Assembly (NCBI GenBank): GCA_900316685.1
Contig: ONDS01000006.1
Location: forward strand, 84,060 to 148,059
Direction: 5' to 3'
From: an uncultured Prevotellaceae bacterium
GTDB taxonomy: Bacteria; Bacteroidota; Bacteroidia; Bacteroidales; Bacteroidaceae
DNA length: 64,000 nt
Part shown: positions 26,198 to 37,022 of the stretch, piece after piece
How the letters are laid out: each line of letters opens with the position of its first letter
Numbering within the stretch: the first letter of the stretch is position 1
Program-made: the position numbers and the translations under genes
Notes under the pieces: model-generated
Told to the model about the DNA's origin: nothing
Databases searched by the model: none
The model's input: the letters and a program-made list of their open reading frames with translations, nothing else

Positions 26198-28051
26198 ATG
26201 TCAAACAACAAAGAAAAACTCTTCAGCGAGTTCCAGGCTCCTACCACACAAGAATGGCTTGATAAGATTCAAGTCGACTTGAAAGGGGCTGATTTCAACA
26301 AACGACTCGTGTGGAGAACGAACGAGGGGTTCAACATCCAGCCTTTCTATCGTCGTGAAGATGTGCTGAAATTGAAAACACCCGATGCGTTGCCCGGGGA
26401 ATTTCCTTTCGTAAGGGGCAACAAGAAAGACAACAACCACTGGTATGTTAGGCAAGACATCTTTGCCGCCGATGCCAAGGATGCAAACGCCAAGGCTCTT
26501 GACATTCTTAATAAAGGTGTCGACTCCTTAGGCTTCCATATCCCTGGCGACAAGGTAAGCAAGGATTTCGTCTGTCAACTCTTGGAGAATATTCTTTGCG
26601 ACATCGTCGAAGTGAATTTCTCCACTTGCAAACGCCATTCTCTGGAACTGGCAAAGATACTCGTGGAGTACTTCCAGGAAAAGGAATATGATAAGGAGAA
26701 GGTGGTTGGCTCCATCGATTTCGATCCCATCGAGAAAATCGTCATGAAGGGAAAGAATGTGGAACCGCTCTTCGCAGTGGCTCCACAACTGGTCGATACT
26801 TTCAAGGATTATCCTAATTTCCGTTGCGTAACCATCAACTCCGCCGCCCTCAACAATGCAGGAGCGTATATAGCACAGGAGTTGGGCTATGCCTTGGCAT
26901 GGGGTAATGAGTACCTCCAGCAACTCACCGATGCCGGTGTGGATGTCGACTTGGCTGCAAGCAAGCTGAAGTTCAACATGGGTGTGTCGGAGAATTACTT
27001 CATGGAATTGGCAAAATTCCGTACCGCCAGGTTGCTGTGGGCGCAAATAGTGAAACAGTATGAACCGAAAGACGATAATTCGTGCAAGATGATCGTCAAC
27101 GCCACAACGTCTACTTACAACCAGACTCTCTTCGATAGCTACGTCAACCTGCTCAGAAGTCAGACAGAGGCCATGAGTGCCGCTCTCGGTGGCATACACT
27201 CCATGGTGGTCACTCCGTTCGACGCACCCTACGAGGCTCCATCGGAGTTCTCAGAGCGTATAGCTCGCAACCAGCAGCTCTTGCTCAAGGAAGAGTGCCA
27301 CTTCGGACAAATTGTCGATCCGGGTGCTGGTTCCTATTATATTGAGCATCTTACCAACTCGCTGGCAGAAGAAGGTTGGAAACTGTTCCTGCAGATAGAA
27401 GACGAAGGCGGCTTCCTTGAAGCTGCTAAGAAGGGTAGCGTACAGGATGCACTCAATGCCACCAACAAGAAACGGCATGAGGATGCAGCCAAACGTAAGG
27501 AGTTCCTGCTCGGTACGAACCAGTTCCCCAACTTCACCGAGAAATCGGAAGGCAAACAGGCTGTGGCTCATTGCTGTGGATGTAAAGAGCAGGCAGAGAA
27601 TGCTCCGTTCAAGAAGATTGAAAGCTCACGACTGGCTGCCGACTTCGAGGAACTGCGTATACATACGGAAAACACCAAGACACCCGTGGCGTTTATGCTG
27701 ACCATCGGCAATTTGGCCATGCGTCAGGCTCGTGCTCAGTTCTCTTGCAACTTCCTCGCTTGCGCCGGATACAAAGTGATCGACAACCTCGGCTTCAAGA
27801 CCGTGGAAGAGGGTGTCGACGCGGCACTCGAGGCGAAAGCCGACATCGTGGTGCTTTGCTCCAGCGACGACGAGTATGCAGAATATGCCATCCCGGCATT
27901 CAAATACCTCGACGGCAGGGCCATGTTCGTGGTGGCAGGTGCTCCCGCTTGCATGGAAGACCTCAAGGCTGCTGGCATCGAGAACTTCGTGCATGTGAAG
28001 TGCAATGTTCTCCAGACACTCAAGGAATATAATCAGAAGTTGGGCATTTAA
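26198..28051 (+). CDS. mutA: Methylmalonyl-CoA mutase small subunit
   Basis: A 617-residue partner of MutB. It keeps the TIM-barrel fold and the degenerate C-terminal B12-like domain (about 480-617) but lacks the DxHxxG cobalamin motif, as expected for the non-catalytic subunit. Together they interconvert succinyl-CoA and methylmalonyl-CoA with adenosylcobalamin. In Bacteroidales this is the step from succinate towards propionate. Its stop shares one base with an ATG of the next reading frame (TAATG). Confidence 0.95.
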   Translation: MSNNKEKLFSEFQAPTTQEWLDKIQVDLKGADFNKRLVWRTNEGFNIQPFYRREDVLKLKTPDALPGEFPFVRGNKKDNNHWYVRQDIFAADAKDANAKALDILNKGVDSLGFHIPGDKVSKDFVCQLLENILCDIVEVNFSTCKRHSLELAKILVEYFQEKEYDKEKVVGSIDFDPIEKIVMKGKNVEPLFAVAPQLVDTFKDYPNFRCVTINSAALNNAGAYIAQELGYALAWGNEYLQQLTDAGVDVDLAASKLKFNMGVSENYFMELAKFRTARLLWAQIVKQYEPKDDNSCKMIVNATTSTYNQTLFDSYVNLLRSQTEAMSAALGGIHSMVVTPFDAPYEAPSEFSERIARNQQLLLKEECHFGQIVDPGAGSYYIEHLTNSLAEEGWKLFLQIEDEGGFLEAAKKGSVQDALNATNKKRHEDAAKRKEFLLGTNQFPNFTEKSEGKQAVAHCCGCKEQAENAPFKKIESSRLAADFEELRIHTENTKTPVAFMLTIGNLAMRQARAQFSCNFLACAGYKVIDNLGFKTVEEGVDAALEAKADIVVLCSSDDEYAEYAIPAFKYLDGRAMFVVAGAPACMEDLKAAGIENFVHVKCNVLQTLKEYNQKLGI

Positions 28052-28071
28052 TGATTGTTAGAAGAAAAGTC

Positions 28072-30240
28072 ATGAGAAAAGATTTCAAAAACATAGATAT
28101 TTACGCGGGCATCAAGCCTGTGAATGGTACAGAATGGCTTAAGTCTAACAACATTGAGCCTAACTGGAAAACTCCCGAGCACATTGATGTGCGCCCGGTG
28201 TATACGAAGGAAGATCTTGAGGGAATGGAACACCTCGACTTCGCAGCTGGTATACCGCCGTTCTTGCGTGGTCCGTACTCCATGATGTATCCGTTCCGTC
28301 CTTGGACCATTCGTCAGTATGCTGGATTCTCAACAGCCGAGGAGTCCAATGCTTTCTATCGTCGTAACCTGGCTTCAGGACAGAAAGGTTTGTCCGTGGC
28401 CTTCGACCTTCCCACACACCGTGGTTATGACCCCGACAACCCCCGAGTAGTGGGCGATGTGGGTAAGGCAGGTGTGTCTATCTGCTCTCTCGAAAACATG
28501 AAGGTGCTCTTCGCTGGCATACCTCTCAACAAGATGTCGGTGTCGATGACCATGAACGGTGCTGTGCTTCCTGTGCTGGCTTTCTATATCAATGCCGGTC
28601 TGGAGCAGGGTGCCAAACTCGAAGAGATGGCGGGTACCATCCAGAATGATATCCTTAAGGAGTTCATGGTGCGTAACACCTATATCTATCCGCCTGCTTT
28701 CTCGATGAAGATCATCGCCGATATCTTCGAGTATACATCGCAGTACATGCCTAAGTTCAACTCCATCTCTATTTCGGGCTATCACATGCAGGAGGCGGGA
28801 GCCACTGCCGACATCGAGTTGGCGTATACCCTGGCTGATGGTATGGACTATCTGCGTACGGGTGTCAATGCTGGCATCCCCGTAGACAAGTTCGCACCGC
28901 GTCTGTCTTTCTTCTGGGCCATAGGCATGAACCATTTCATGGAGATTGCAAAGATGAGAGCTGGACGTCTGCTGTGGGCGAAGATCGTGAAGAGCTTCGG
29001 CGCTAAAGACCCGAAATCCATGGCACTGCGTACGCACAGCCAGACTTCGGGATGGTCGCTGACGGAGCAGGATCCTTTCAACAATGTGGGACGTACCTGT
29101 ATCGAGGCTATGGCAGCGGTGCTGGGACATACACAGTCGCTCCATACCAACGCGCTCGACGAGGCTATCGCCTTGCCTACCGACTTCTCGGCACGTATCG
29201 CTCGTAATACCCAGATCTATATCCAGAACGAGACCAAGGTGTGCAAGCAAATCGACCCATGGGCGGGTTCCTACTATGTGGAAACGCTGACCAACGAATT
29301 GGTGCATAAGGCTTGGGAACATATCCAGGAGATTGAGAAACTGGGAGGTATGGCTAAGGCTATCGAGACGGGTCTGCCCAAGATGCGTATAGAAGAGGCT
29401 GCCGCACGTACACAGGCTCGTATCGACTCGGGCGTACAGACCATCGTGGGTACGAATAAGTATCGTCTGGAGCATGAAGATCCCATCGACATCCTCGAGG
29501 TCGACAATACTGCTGTGCGTAAGCAACAGGAGGAGAGCCTGGCCAAACTGAAAGCCAACCGCGACGAGGAGGCTTGCAAGGCGGCTCTTGCTGAAATCAC
29601 AGAGTGTGTCAGGGAGTTCAACGAAGGCAAGAAATCCAAGAACAACCTGTTGGCTCTTGCTGTCAAGGCGGCTGGCCTAAGGTGTACACTGGGTGAGATA
29701 AGTGATGCCTGCGAGGAAATCGTGGGACGTTATAAAGCAGTAATCAGAACCATTTCAGGCGTGTATTCATCAGAAAGCAAAAACGACTCGGATTTCGAGA
29801 AGGCATGTGAACTCACCGACGAGTTCGCCAAGAAAGAAGGTAGACGGCCACGTATCTTCGTGGCTAAGATGGGACAGGATGGTCATGACCGTGGTGCCAA
29901 GGTGGTGGCTACGGGTTATGCCGACTGTGGTTTCGACGTGGATATGGGACCGCTGTTCCAAACTCCTGCCGAAGCGGCTCGCGAGGCGGTTGAAAACGAT
30001 GTGCATATCGTTGGAGCATCGTCGTTGGCAGCTGGCCACAAGACGTTGATTCCCCAACTCATCGAGGAACTGAAGAAACTCGGACGCGAGGATATCATGG
30101 TCATCGCTGGCGGTGTCATTCCCGCACAGGATTACGACTTCCTCTACAAGGCAGGCGTGGCTGCCATCTTCGGACCGGGTACTTCCGTGGCCAAGGCGGC
30201 TTGCGAGATGATGAACATCTTGCTCGACAAAGAAGCTTGA
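28072..30240 (+). CDS. mutB: Methylmalonyl-CoA mutase large (catalytic) subunit
   Basis: A 722-residue catalytic subunit. The TIM barrel carries [25 protein letters not shown]-type substrate residues near the N-terminus, and the C-terminal cobalamin domain has the base-off ligand motif DGHDRG (Asp603, His605, Gly608), GASSLAAGH and GGVIP. The start [11 protein letters not shown] at 28072 fits homologue length; an ATG seven codons upstream, overlapping the mutA stop, is also possible. A strong terminator follows. The product methylmalonyl-CoA would feed the decarboxylase pump encoded divergently. Confidence 0.96.
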   Translation: MRKDFKNIDIYAGIKPVNGTEWLKSNNIEPNWKTPEHIDVRPVYTKEDLEGMEHLDFAAGIPPFLRGPYSMMYPFRPWTIRQYAGFSTAEESNAFYRRNLASGQKGLSVAFDLPTHRGYDPDNPRVVGDVGKAGVSICSLENMKVLFAGIPLNKMSVSMTMNGAVLPVLAFYINAGLEQGAKLEEMAGTIQNDILKEFMVRNTYIYPPAFSMKIIADIFEYTSQYMPKFNSISISGYHMQEAGATADIELAYTLADGMDYLRTGVNAGIPVDKFAPRLSFFWAIGMNHFMEIAKMRAGRLLWAKIVKSFGAKDPKSMALRTHSQTSGWSLTEQDPFNNVGRTCIEAMAAVLGHTQSLHTNALDEAIALPTDFSARIARNTQIYIQNETKVCKQIDPWAGSYYVETLTNELVHKAWEHIQEIEKLGGMAKAIETGLPKMRIEEAAARTQARIDSGVQTIVGTNKYRLEHEDPIDILEVDNTAVRKQQEESLAKLKANRDEEACKAALAEITECVREFNEGKKSKNNLLALAVKAAGLRCTLGEISDACEEIVGRYKAVIRTISGVYSSESKNDSDFEKACELTDEFAKKEGRRPRIFVAKMGQDGHDRGAKVVATGYADCGFDVDMGPLFQTPAEAAREAVENDVHIVGASSLAAGHKTLIPQLIEELKKLGREDIMVIAGGVIPAQDYDFLYKAGVAAIFGPGTSVAKAACEMMNILLDKEA

Positions 30241-30258
30241 CCAATGCTTACATCATAA

Positions 30259-30294
30259 AAACAGGATGGGGTCATTCCCATCCTGTTTTTTTTG
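30259..30294 (+). terminator. Terminator after mutB
   Basis: AACAGGATGGG pairs with CCCATCCTGTT over a six-base loop and is followed by eight T. Confidence 0.9.
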
Positions 30295-30315
30295 TTTCCT
30301 TATTTCCGGTGTCGT

Positions 30316-30981
30316 TCAGTTCATTTCCATTATATTGATGCCTTCTTCCTGAACGAGCATATCATAGAGGTGCTTGTCAAACTGACGGCGTTTCATGGTC
30401 AGCTCAAGGGTTACTACGTAATTTGTCATTTCATTGAGCGTGTTTTCCTCTTGCTTGAAACTCTCGATGATTACATCCCATTCCTTGAAACGGTTCAAGG
30501 TGTCCTGGATGGCTTGCACCGAAGGAGCGGAAAATTTCAGGAATACGTTCTTGTTGCCAATACTGCCATGTACTATGTGCATGGTCTCCAGACAGATAAG
30601 TACGAGCACCGTGGCCAACAACGAGAGAATGAACAGCCCGGCACCCGTCGACATGCCGATGGCGGCAGTGACCCATAAGCCGGCGGCAGTGGTGAGACCA
30701 CGTACGATATGCTTCTGGAAGATGATGGTGCCAGCACCGATGAAACCGATGCCCGATACTACCTGGGCGGCGATACGCGAGGGGTCGAGCCTCACATTTT
30801 GGCCTGTGCCCAAAATGCCTTCGAATCCATATTGCGAGAGCAACATGAACAAGGCGCTGCCCAAGGCCACAAGAAAATGGGTGCGGAAACCGGCTTCCTT
30901 GGCTCGGTATTCGCGCTCCAAACCAATCAGTCCTCCAAAGAGGGCGGCGATGAATAATCGCAACATGAGTTCTCCTGTCAT
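30316..30981 (-). CDS. MgtC/SapB-family membrane protein
   Basis: A 221-residue protein with four or five N-terminal helices carrying the MgtC signatures GGLIGLEREYRAKEAGFRTH and GIGFIGAGTII, and a C-terminal soluble domain (about 140-221) of the ACT-like type found in longer MgtC proteins. MgtC proteins of pathogens modulate the F-ATPase and help growth at low Mg2+; the role in gut commensals is not settled. It sits just downstream of clpC on the same strand with a 48-bp gap. Confidence 0.9.
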   Translation of the reverse strand: MTGELMLRLFIAALFGGLIGLEREYRAKEAGFRTHFLVALGSALFMLLSQYGFEGILGTGQNVRLDPSRIAAQVVSGIGFIGAGTIIFQKHIVRGLTTAAGLWVTAAIGMSTGAGLFILSLLATVLVLICLETMHIVHGSIGNKNVFLKFSAPSVQAIQDTLNRFKEWDVIIESFKQEENTLNEMTNYVVTLELTMKRRQFDKHLYDMLVQEEGINIMEMN

Positions 30982-31029
30982 AATGCAATGGCTGATGATG
31001 CAAAAGACGCCACATGGGCGTCTTCGCGG

Positions 31030-33591
31030 TTATTCTTCTACGGGAGTGAAGGTCAGTTGGTCGCCACTGTCCGACACGTCAACCGTCAGATGACCTAACG
31101 TAGGATGGTCTTCCAGCAACAACTCACACACCTTGTCCTCCACATGATTCTGCAAGGCTCGCTTCAAAGGACGGGCACCGAATTGCACATCGTAACCCTT
31201 CTTGGCAAGGAATTCCTTGGCCTTGTCGGTTAGGTGCAACGTGACACCCAAATCATTCATGCGCTTCTGCAATCCCACCAGCTCGATGTCGACGATGCGT
31301 TTGATGGCATCCAGGTCTAACTGGTCGAACATGATAATCTCGTCGAGACGGTTGAGAAATTCTGGAGCGAATTGTTTGCTCAGGCTCTTCTGGATAATAG
31401 AACGGGCACGCTCGCGGTCACTCTCATCCATGTCCACACCGAAACTGCTGGCATTGAAACCTACACCACGACCGAATTCCTTCAATTGACGGGTACCGGC
31501 ATTTGAGGTCATGATGACGATGGTATTGCGGAAATCTACCAGACGGCCGTTGCCATCGGTCAAACGACCTTCGTCCAACACCTGAAGCAACAGGTTGAAC
31601 ACATTGCCGTGTGCCTTCTCTATCTCGTCGAGAAGAACGATGGAGTAGGGGTGACGACGCACTTTTTCCGTCAATTGACCTCCCTCTTCGTAACCGACAT
31701 ATCCTGGAGGCGAACCAACTAAGCGCGATACATTGAAACCTTCGGTATATTCGCTCATGTCTACACGAATCATGTCGTCGGAACTGCCAAACATATATTC
31801 AGCCAACTGCTTGGCCAAGTAGGTCTTGCCCACACCTGTAGGACCTAAGAACATGAATACACCAATGGGGCGGTTGGGGTCTTTCAGTCCGATGCGGTTG
31901 CGCTGAATGGCTTTCACCATCTTCTCAATGGCGGTGTCTTGTGCTACTACCTTCTCCTTCAACACAGAAGCCATCTTCCGCAAACGGCTGCCCTCCGACT
32001 CTTCCATGCGCTGCAAGGGAACGCCTGTCATCATCGACACCACATCGGCGACATCGCTTTCGCTCACTTGCTGACGTTCTCCCTTGCTTCCATGTGTCCA
32101 TTCATCGTTCAACTTCTTAAGCTGCTCTTCCAACCTGCTCTGGCGGTCGCGGAAACTGGCTGCCAACTCGAAGTTCTGGTTCTTCACCGCTTCGGTCTTC
32201 TTTTTCTTTACCTCGACGATTTCCTTCTCCATCTCGCCAATCTCGGGAGGCATGTGCACATGTCGGAGGTGAATCTTTGAACCTACCTCGTCGAGCACAT
32301 CGATAGCCTTGTCGGGGAAGGAACGGTCGGTCACGTAGCGCTCTGTCAATTTGACACAGGCACGCAACGACTCCTCAGAGTAAGTTACATGATGGTGGTC
32401 CTCATAACGACCCTTGATGTTCTGAAGAATCTGCAAGGTCTCATCGGGGGTGGTCGGCTCTACCAGAATCTTCTGGAAGCGGCGCTCCAAGGCTCCGTCT
32501 TTCTCAATGCTCTTGCGGTACTCATCCAAGGTGGTGGCTCCTATGCACTGGATAGTGCCTCGGGCCAGGGCGGGCTTGAGTATGTTGGCGGCATCCATCG
32601 AACCAGGGGCCGATCCGGCACCGATAATGGTGTGTATCTCGTCCATGAAGACGATGATTTCCGGGTGTTGCTCCATCTCATTGAGAATGGCTTTGATGCG
32701 TTCCTCAAACTGACCGCGGTATTTGGTGCCCGCAACGACGGAAGCCATGTCAAGACTGACCACACGCTTGTTGAAAAGCAAGGGTGAGGTCTTGTGCTGG
32801 ACGATCATTTGCGCCAAACCCTCAACAATGGCACTCTTGCCCACTCCGGGCTCACCTATGAGAATGGGGTTGTTCTTCTTCCGACGACACAGGATCTCCG
32901 TCAGACGGAGCATCTCGGTCTCACGACCCACAACGGGATCCAAGGCGCGCTCTCGGGCTGCTTTGGTCAAGTCGTGGGAGAAATTATCCAATACGGGGGT
33001 GTTGCCCGACGATGTGGGGGCCTGAACCTGAACACCATTGCCTCGGCTGCTGCTGCCACTACCGCCGTTGCTGTCGTAGTACTCGTCGCCTTCGGGTTCA
33101 TCGATACCCAAACTGTTGTTTGGCGACTGGGGCAGATGCTCTACGGGCTTCTCGGCTTGCTGGAAATAGGCATTGGCTGAATCGTAGGTGATATCCGACT
33201 TCTCCAATGATTCTTTGGCTCCGTTGGTCATCTGGTCGTGGAGGATGGCCAGTAAGATGTGCTTTACATCCACCTCCTTGCTTTGGTGCGATGAGGCTTC
33301 AAGCACTGCCCGGCGTAACACGTTGTTGGCATCTTCGCTCATCGTCAGTTCACGCGAACTCATCGAAAAAGGATGGTCTCCTTTCTCCACACGCTCTTCC
33401 AAATCGCGTTTGAGCTGCGCGGTATCCACATTCATATCCTGGAAGAGTTTGCTCACTTCGCTCTCTCCTCCACGCAAGATGGCCATCAACAAATGTTCTG
33501 GGTCCACATGTTTACTATATAACCGGGAGGCTTCTTCTCTGCTGTAGTTGAATACGTCTTTTGCTCCCTGGGTGAAAATAATGTTGTTCAT
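31030..33591 (-). CDS. clpC: ATP-dependent Clp protease ATP-binding subunit ClpC
   Basis: An 853-residue Hsp100 unfoldase. An N-terminal Clp_N double repeat (1-145), a Gly/Ser-rich linker (about 165-190), AAA-1 with Walker [10 protein letters not shown] (about 245-253), a short M domain with a UVR motif (about 455-495), AAA-2 with Walker A GPTGVGKT (about 582-589) and a C-terminal D2-small domain are all present. The UVR motif and short M domain separate ClpC from the disaggregase ClpB. It delivers proteins to ClpP; clpP is not in the window. Confidence 0.94.
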   Translation of the reverse strand: MNNIIFTQGAKDVFNYSREEASRLYSKHVDPEHLLMAILRGGESEVSKLFQDMNVDTAQLKRDLEERVEKGDHPFSMSSRELTMSEDANNVLRRAVLEASSHQSKEVDVKHILLAILHDQMTNGAKESLEKSDITYDSANAYFQQAEKPVEHLPQSPNNSLGIDEPEGDEYYDSNGGSGSSSRGNGVQVQAPTSSGNTPVLDNFSHDLTKAARERALDPVVGRETEMLRLTEILCRRKKNNPILIGEPGVGKSAIVEGLAQMIVQHKTSPLLFNKRVVSLDMASVVAGTKYRGQFEERIKAILNEMEQHPEIIVFMDEIHTIIGAGSAPGSMDAANILKPALARGTIQCIGATTLDEYRKSIEKDGALERRFQKILVEPTTPDETLQILQNIKGRYEDHHHVTYSEESLRACVKLTERYVTDRSFPDKAIDVLDEVGSKIHLRHVHMPPEIGEMEKEIVEVKKKKTEAVKNQNFELAASFRDRQSRLEEQLKKLNDEWTHGSKGERQQVSESDVADVVSMMTGVPLQRMEESEGSRLRKMASVLKEKVVAQDTAIEKMVKAIQRNRIGLKDPNRPIGVFMFLGPTGVGKTYLAKQLAEYMFGSSDDMIRVDMSEYTEGFNVSRLVGSPPGYVGYEEGGQLTEKVRRHPYSIVLLDEIEKAHGNVFNLLLQVLDEGRLTDGNGRLVDFRNTIVIMTSNAGTRQLKEFGRGVGFNASSFGVDMDESDRERARSIIQKSLSKQFAPEFLNRLDEIIMFDQLDLDAIKRIVDIELVGLQKRMNDLGVTLHLTDKAKEFLAKKGYDVQFGARPLKRALQNHVEDKVCELLLEDHPTLGHLTVDVSDSGDQLTFTPVEE

Positions 33592-33670
33592 TCAATAACC
33601 TTAATGATTTCATCAGTCTTCAACAAAATCCGTGCCAAATCACATGGGATGGTGTTGACAACCTCTCACA

Positions 33671-34507
33671 TTACATGTCCAATACGTATACCTTGCACCC
33701 TTCAAAAAGAGTGTTGTCAAAAACCGGAGATTGCTCAAATATTCCAAAGAGGGCGCTGCCACTGCCCGACATCTGGGCATAAATGGCTCCTATGGAGTAC
33801 AACTTTTCCTTGATGGAGGCCAATTCGGGATGGTGGGGGAAGAATGACGACTCGAAATCGTTCGTCAACTCCTCGCGCCAGGTATTGATAGGCTGGCGGA
33901 CAATCTCTTTGCAGGTCTTACTGGGCCTGCTGGCGACGATGGAGGCATAGGCTTCGCGGGTGCTGATGGCGACAGGGGGCTTCACCACCAATAAATAATA
34001 ACCGGAGAGACTGCCATCGGCATCTACAGGAGTCAGTACATCGCCGATACCGGTGGCGTACGATGGCTCGGCACTGATGAAGAAAGGACAGTCGGCTCCC
34101 AAACGCTTGGCATAACGCTCCATCTCGGCCAATCCCATATCCAAACGGAATTTCTCGTCGAGAAGCTTGATCATATAAGCGGCATCGCTCGAACCTCCAC
34201 CAAGACCGGCCTGTGAGGGGATACCTTTATATAAATGTATATGCACACGGGGCAGCTTGAAATCCTGTGCCAACAGGTGATAAGCCTTCACCACAAGATT
34301 GTCTTGGGCGGAACCTTCCAAGGTCATGCCGCTCAAGAGTATGTCGCATGGCTCCTCGGAAGGAAACTTATCCGACATGGTTTGCACTTCCAACGCATCA
34401 TAAAGCGGGATGGGGTGGAACACGGTTTCCAAATCATGATAACCATCGGGGCGCTTGCTTACGATGTTCAGCCCTAAGTTGATTTTCGCACAAGGAAATA
34501 CAATCAT
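33671..34507 (-). CDS. ispE: 4-diphosphocytidyl-2-C-methyl-D-erythritol kinase IspE
   Basis: A 278-residue GHMP kinase of the MEP isoprenoid pathway. CAKINLGLNI opens the protein, PSQAGLGGGSSDAA (about 93-106) is the ATP loop, and QMSGSGSALFGIF is the C-terminal glycine motif. The start at 34507 is set by the CAKINLGL opening; an in-frame ATG 14 codons upstream lies across the promoter. The -7 box ends 12 bases upstream, leaving a leader of only a few bases. Confidence 0.95.
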   Translation of the reverse strand: MIVFPCAKINLGLNIVSKRPDGYHDLETVFHPIPLYDALEVQTMSDKFPSEEPCDILLSGMTLEGSAQDNLVVKAYHLLAQDFKLPRVHIHLYKGIPSQAGLGGGSSDAAYMIKLLDEKFRLDMGLAEMERYAKRLGADCPFFISAEPSYATGIGDVLTPVDADGSLSGYYLLVVKPPVAISTREAYASIVASRPSKTCKEIVRQPINTWREELTNDFESSFFPHHPELASIKEKLYSIGAIYAQMSGSGSALFGIFEQSPVFDNTLFEGCKVYVLDM

Positions 34508-34518
34508 ACTTTTTTTTG

Positions 34519-34526
34519 CAAATTTA
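34519..34526 (-). promoter_or_regulatory. -7 box of ispE
   Basis: CAAATTTA (TAAATTTG on the minus strand) fits TAnnTTTG and predicts a very short leader. Confidence 0.55.
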
Positions 34527-34571
34527 AGGCAAATGAAGATATAAAACAAAAAATAATTGGATTTTTTTTCT

Positions 34572-34579
34572 TACTTTTG
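34572..34579 (+). promoter_or_regulatory. -7 box of dnaB
   Basis: TACTTTTG fits TAnnTTTG, with a leader of about 30 bases. Confidence 0.55.
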
Positions 34580-34614
34580 CACCTAATTCGTCTTATTGCT
34601 ATATAAATACAACT

Positions 34615-36126
34615 ATGCCAAACAACAATAGAAGCAACACCAATAAAACCAACATCGATTCTGCCTATGGGCACATGCCTCCCCAGGCCTTGGAAATAGA
34701 AAAGCTGGTGCTGGGGGCATTGATGATTGATAAGGATGCTTTCACTGTCGTCAGCGAGATTCTCCGCCCGGAAACATTTTACGAGAAGCGCCACGAAAAT
34801 ATCTACCAAGCCATCCAGACACTCAATATGGAGGAAAAGGCGGTGGATATCGCAACTGTCATCGAACAACTCAAGAAAGATGGAAATCTTGAACAAGTAG
34901 GAGGGGCGGTGTATGTGGTCGAACTGTCGCAACATGTGGTGTCGTCGGCTCATATCGAACTGCACTCACGTATACTTGCGCAGAAATACTTGGCTCGCCA
35001 GCTCATCTCCTTTGCCAGCATGATCGAGACCAAGGCTTTCGATGAGTCGGTGGATGTCGACGATCTCATGCAAGATGCGGAAAGTATGCTGTTCGAACTG
35101 TCGCAGAAAAATATGCGGCAGGATTATACGCAAATAGACCCTATCATCACCGAGGCACAAGAAAAAATTCAGATAGCCGCAGGTTCAAAGGGGGGACTGA
35201 CGGGTGTGCCCAGTGGATTTACCAAACTGGATGATATCACCTCGGGATGGCAACCCAGCGACTTGGTCATCATCGCCGGACGACCTGCCATGGGAAAGAC
35301 TTCCTTCGCACTTTCCATCGCCAAGAACATTGTGGTCGATTATAATGTGCCTATGGCTTTCTTCTCATTGGAGATGAACAAAGTGCAGCTTGCCAATAGG
35401 CTCATATCTAATGTGTGCGAGATTACCGGTAGCAAGATCATGAACGGACAGCTGAACGACGCTGAATGGCAGAGACTTGACAAGAACATACGCAAATTGT
35501 ATGGCAAACCGTTATATATCGACGATACAGCGGCACTCTCCATTTTCGAACTCCGTACGAAAGCACGACGGTTGGTGCGTGAGAAAGGGGTGAAACTTAT
35601 CATGATCGACTATCTGCAACTCATGAATGCTACTGGGTCGAAGTTCGGCAGCCGACAAGAGGAGGTTTCTACCATCAGTCGTTCGCTAAAAGGACTGGCG
35701 AAGGAACTGGATATTCCCATCTTGGCTCTCTCGCAGCTGAACCGTACAGTGGAAAATCGTGAAGGTATAGAAGGAAAACGGCCGCAATTGAGCGACCTTC
35801 GTGAGTCGGGTGCCATTGAGCAGGATGCCGACATGGTACTGTTTGTGCATCGTCCGGAGTATTATCACATTTATACCGATGGCAACAACAACGACCTCCG
35901 AGGTATGGCGCAGATCATCATCGCCAAACACAGAAAAGGTGCCATAGGCGATGTGTTGCTCAACTTCAAGGGTGAATTCACTCGGTTCGCCAACCCTGAA
36001 GATGCTTATGTCGCTCCTAATGTAGGTGGAGAATTTATTGGATCACGATTGAACAGTGGCGGACAACCCGAACCAGAACCCGATCCACTCGGACCGGCAC
36101 CGATTGGTCCGTCTAATCCTTTCTGA
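34615..36126 (+). CDS. dnaB: Replicative DNA helicase DnaB
   Basis: A 503-residue hexameric helicase. The DnaB_N domain (about 20-120: PPQALEIEKLVLGALM), the linker and the RecA-like C-terminal domain with Walker A GRPAMGKT (about 222-229), Walker B KLIMIDYLQLM and the GGxR-like tail region (about 440-470) are present. A Pro/Glu-rich tail of about 30 residues ends the protein (PEPEPDPLGPAPIGPSNPF). No intein is present. Transcribed divergently from ispE. Confidence 0.97.
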   Translation: MPNNNRSNTNKTNIDSAYGHMPPQALEIEKLVLGALMIDKDAFTVVSEILRPETFYEKRHENIYQAIQTLNMEEKAVDIATVIEQLKKDGNLEQVGGAVYVVELSQHVVSSAHIELHSRILAQKYLARQLISFASMIETKAFDESVDVDDLMQDAESMLFELSQKNMRQDYTQIDPIITEAQEKIQIAAGSKGGLTGVPSGFTKLDDITSGWQPSDLVIIAGRPAMGKTSFALSIAKNIVVDYNVPMAFFSLEMNKVQLANRLISNVCEITGSKIMNGQLNDAEWQRLDKNIRKLYGKPLYIDDTAALSIFELRTKARRLVREKGVKLIMIDYLQLMNATGSKFGSRQEEVSTISRSLKGLAKELDIPILALSQLNRTVENREGIEGKRPQLSDLRESGAIEQDADMVLFVHRPEYYHIYTDGNNNDLRGMAQIIIAKHRKGAIGDVLLNFKGEFTRFANPEDAYVAPNVGGEFIGSRLNSGGQPEPEPDPLGPAPIGPSNPF

Positions 36127-36165
36127 TAATCAAATTTTCTTGTTACACATAACATATTTTGGCAA

Positions 36166-36834
36166 ATGAAAAAGATTTATTGTCTCATCGCGATATTGCT
36201 GTTTACAATCTCAGCACAGGCGCAGTCGGTTTCCATCCTTGGCGATTCTTATTCCACTTTCGAGGGATATGTCACTCCCAAAACCAACGAAATGTGGTAT
36301 TATGAGGAAAACGGCAATAAGAACGACGTAAATGATGTCACACAGACCTGGTGGTGGCAGGTCATCAAGGAATGTGGTTACAAATTCTGCGTCAACAATT
36401 CCTGGAGCGGCTCTACCATAGGATATCAGGGATATGATGGCAATGACTACTCGGAGCGTTCCTTCATCACCAGAATGGATAATATCGGTTGCCCCGATAT
36501 CATCTTCATCTTCGGGGCGACAAACGATAGTTGGGCGGGAGAACCCGTCGGCGAATACAAATACGACAATTGGCGTAAGAGCGATTTTTATACCTTCCGT
36601 CCTGCCATGGCTTATATGTTGCACCACATGATCAACCGTTATCCTAATGTGGCCATCTATTTCATCCTCAATACGGAACTGCGCGATGACATTTCAATCT
36701 CATGTAAGGAAATCTGCAGGCATTATAATGTCCCTTGCATCGAACTACATGATATCGACAAACAAAACGGGCATCCTTCTGTCAAGGGTATGCGTGCCAT
36801 AGCCGACCAAGTGAAAGCATTCATTCAGAAATGA
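36166..36834 (+). CDS. Exported SGNH/GDSL hydrolase
   Basis: A 222-residue protein with signal peptide (MKKIYCLIAILLFTISAQA, mature Gln). The four SGNH blocks can be seen: GDSYSTFEG (Ser about 28), a Gly in NNSWSGSTIGYQG, FGATND (Asn) and NGHPSVKG (His). The family comprises esterases and lipases that often remove acetyl groups from polysaccharides. It follows dnaB by 39 bp, but the functions are unrelated, and a repeat-derived sequence follows it. The substrate cannot be told. Confidence 0.88.
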   Translation: MKKIYCLIAILLFTISAQAQSVSILGDSYSTFEGYVTPKTNEMWYYEENGNKNDVNDVTQTWWWQVIKECGYKFCVNNSWSGSTIGYQGYDGNDYSERSFITRMDNIGCPDIIFIFGATNDSWAGEPVGEYKYDNWRKSDFYTFRPAMAYMLHHMINRYPNVAIYFILNTELRDDISISCKEICRHYNVPCIELHDIDKQNGHPSVKGMRAIADQVKAFIQK

Positions 36835-36849
36835 CCCTTGGCAAGGTAA

Positions 36850-36945
36850 CCACATTCCCCTCCTTTTCCAAAGCAAGCTAACCATCTCCCCTCCTTTTCC
36901 AAAGGAGGGGAAGGGGTGGTTTGTAAAACAATGTCCCATCCGCTT
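36850..36945. repeat. Second copy of the palindromic G/C-rich repeat
   Basis: About one and a half tandem units of CTCCTTTTCCAAAGCAAGC are followed by the palindrome (CCCCTCC/GGAGGGG) and AGGGGTGGTTTGTAAAACA, the same order as at 701-880. The shared text shows a dispersed element. Confidence 0.85.
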
Positions 36946-36966
36946 TTTTAATCTATTTCAAAAGTT

Positions 36967-36999
36967 AGCGGCCCGGAACACATCGTGTCCCAGGCCGCT
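36967..36999 (-). terminator. Terminator after uxaB
   Basis: AGCGGCC and GGCCGCT pair as the base of a long hairpin, continued after a mismatch by GGGACAC with GTGTTCC on the minus strand; A/T-rich sequence with a short T run follows. Confidence 0.65.
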
Positions 37000-37022
37000 G
37001 ATATTGATAGGGTTGTGAAGCC

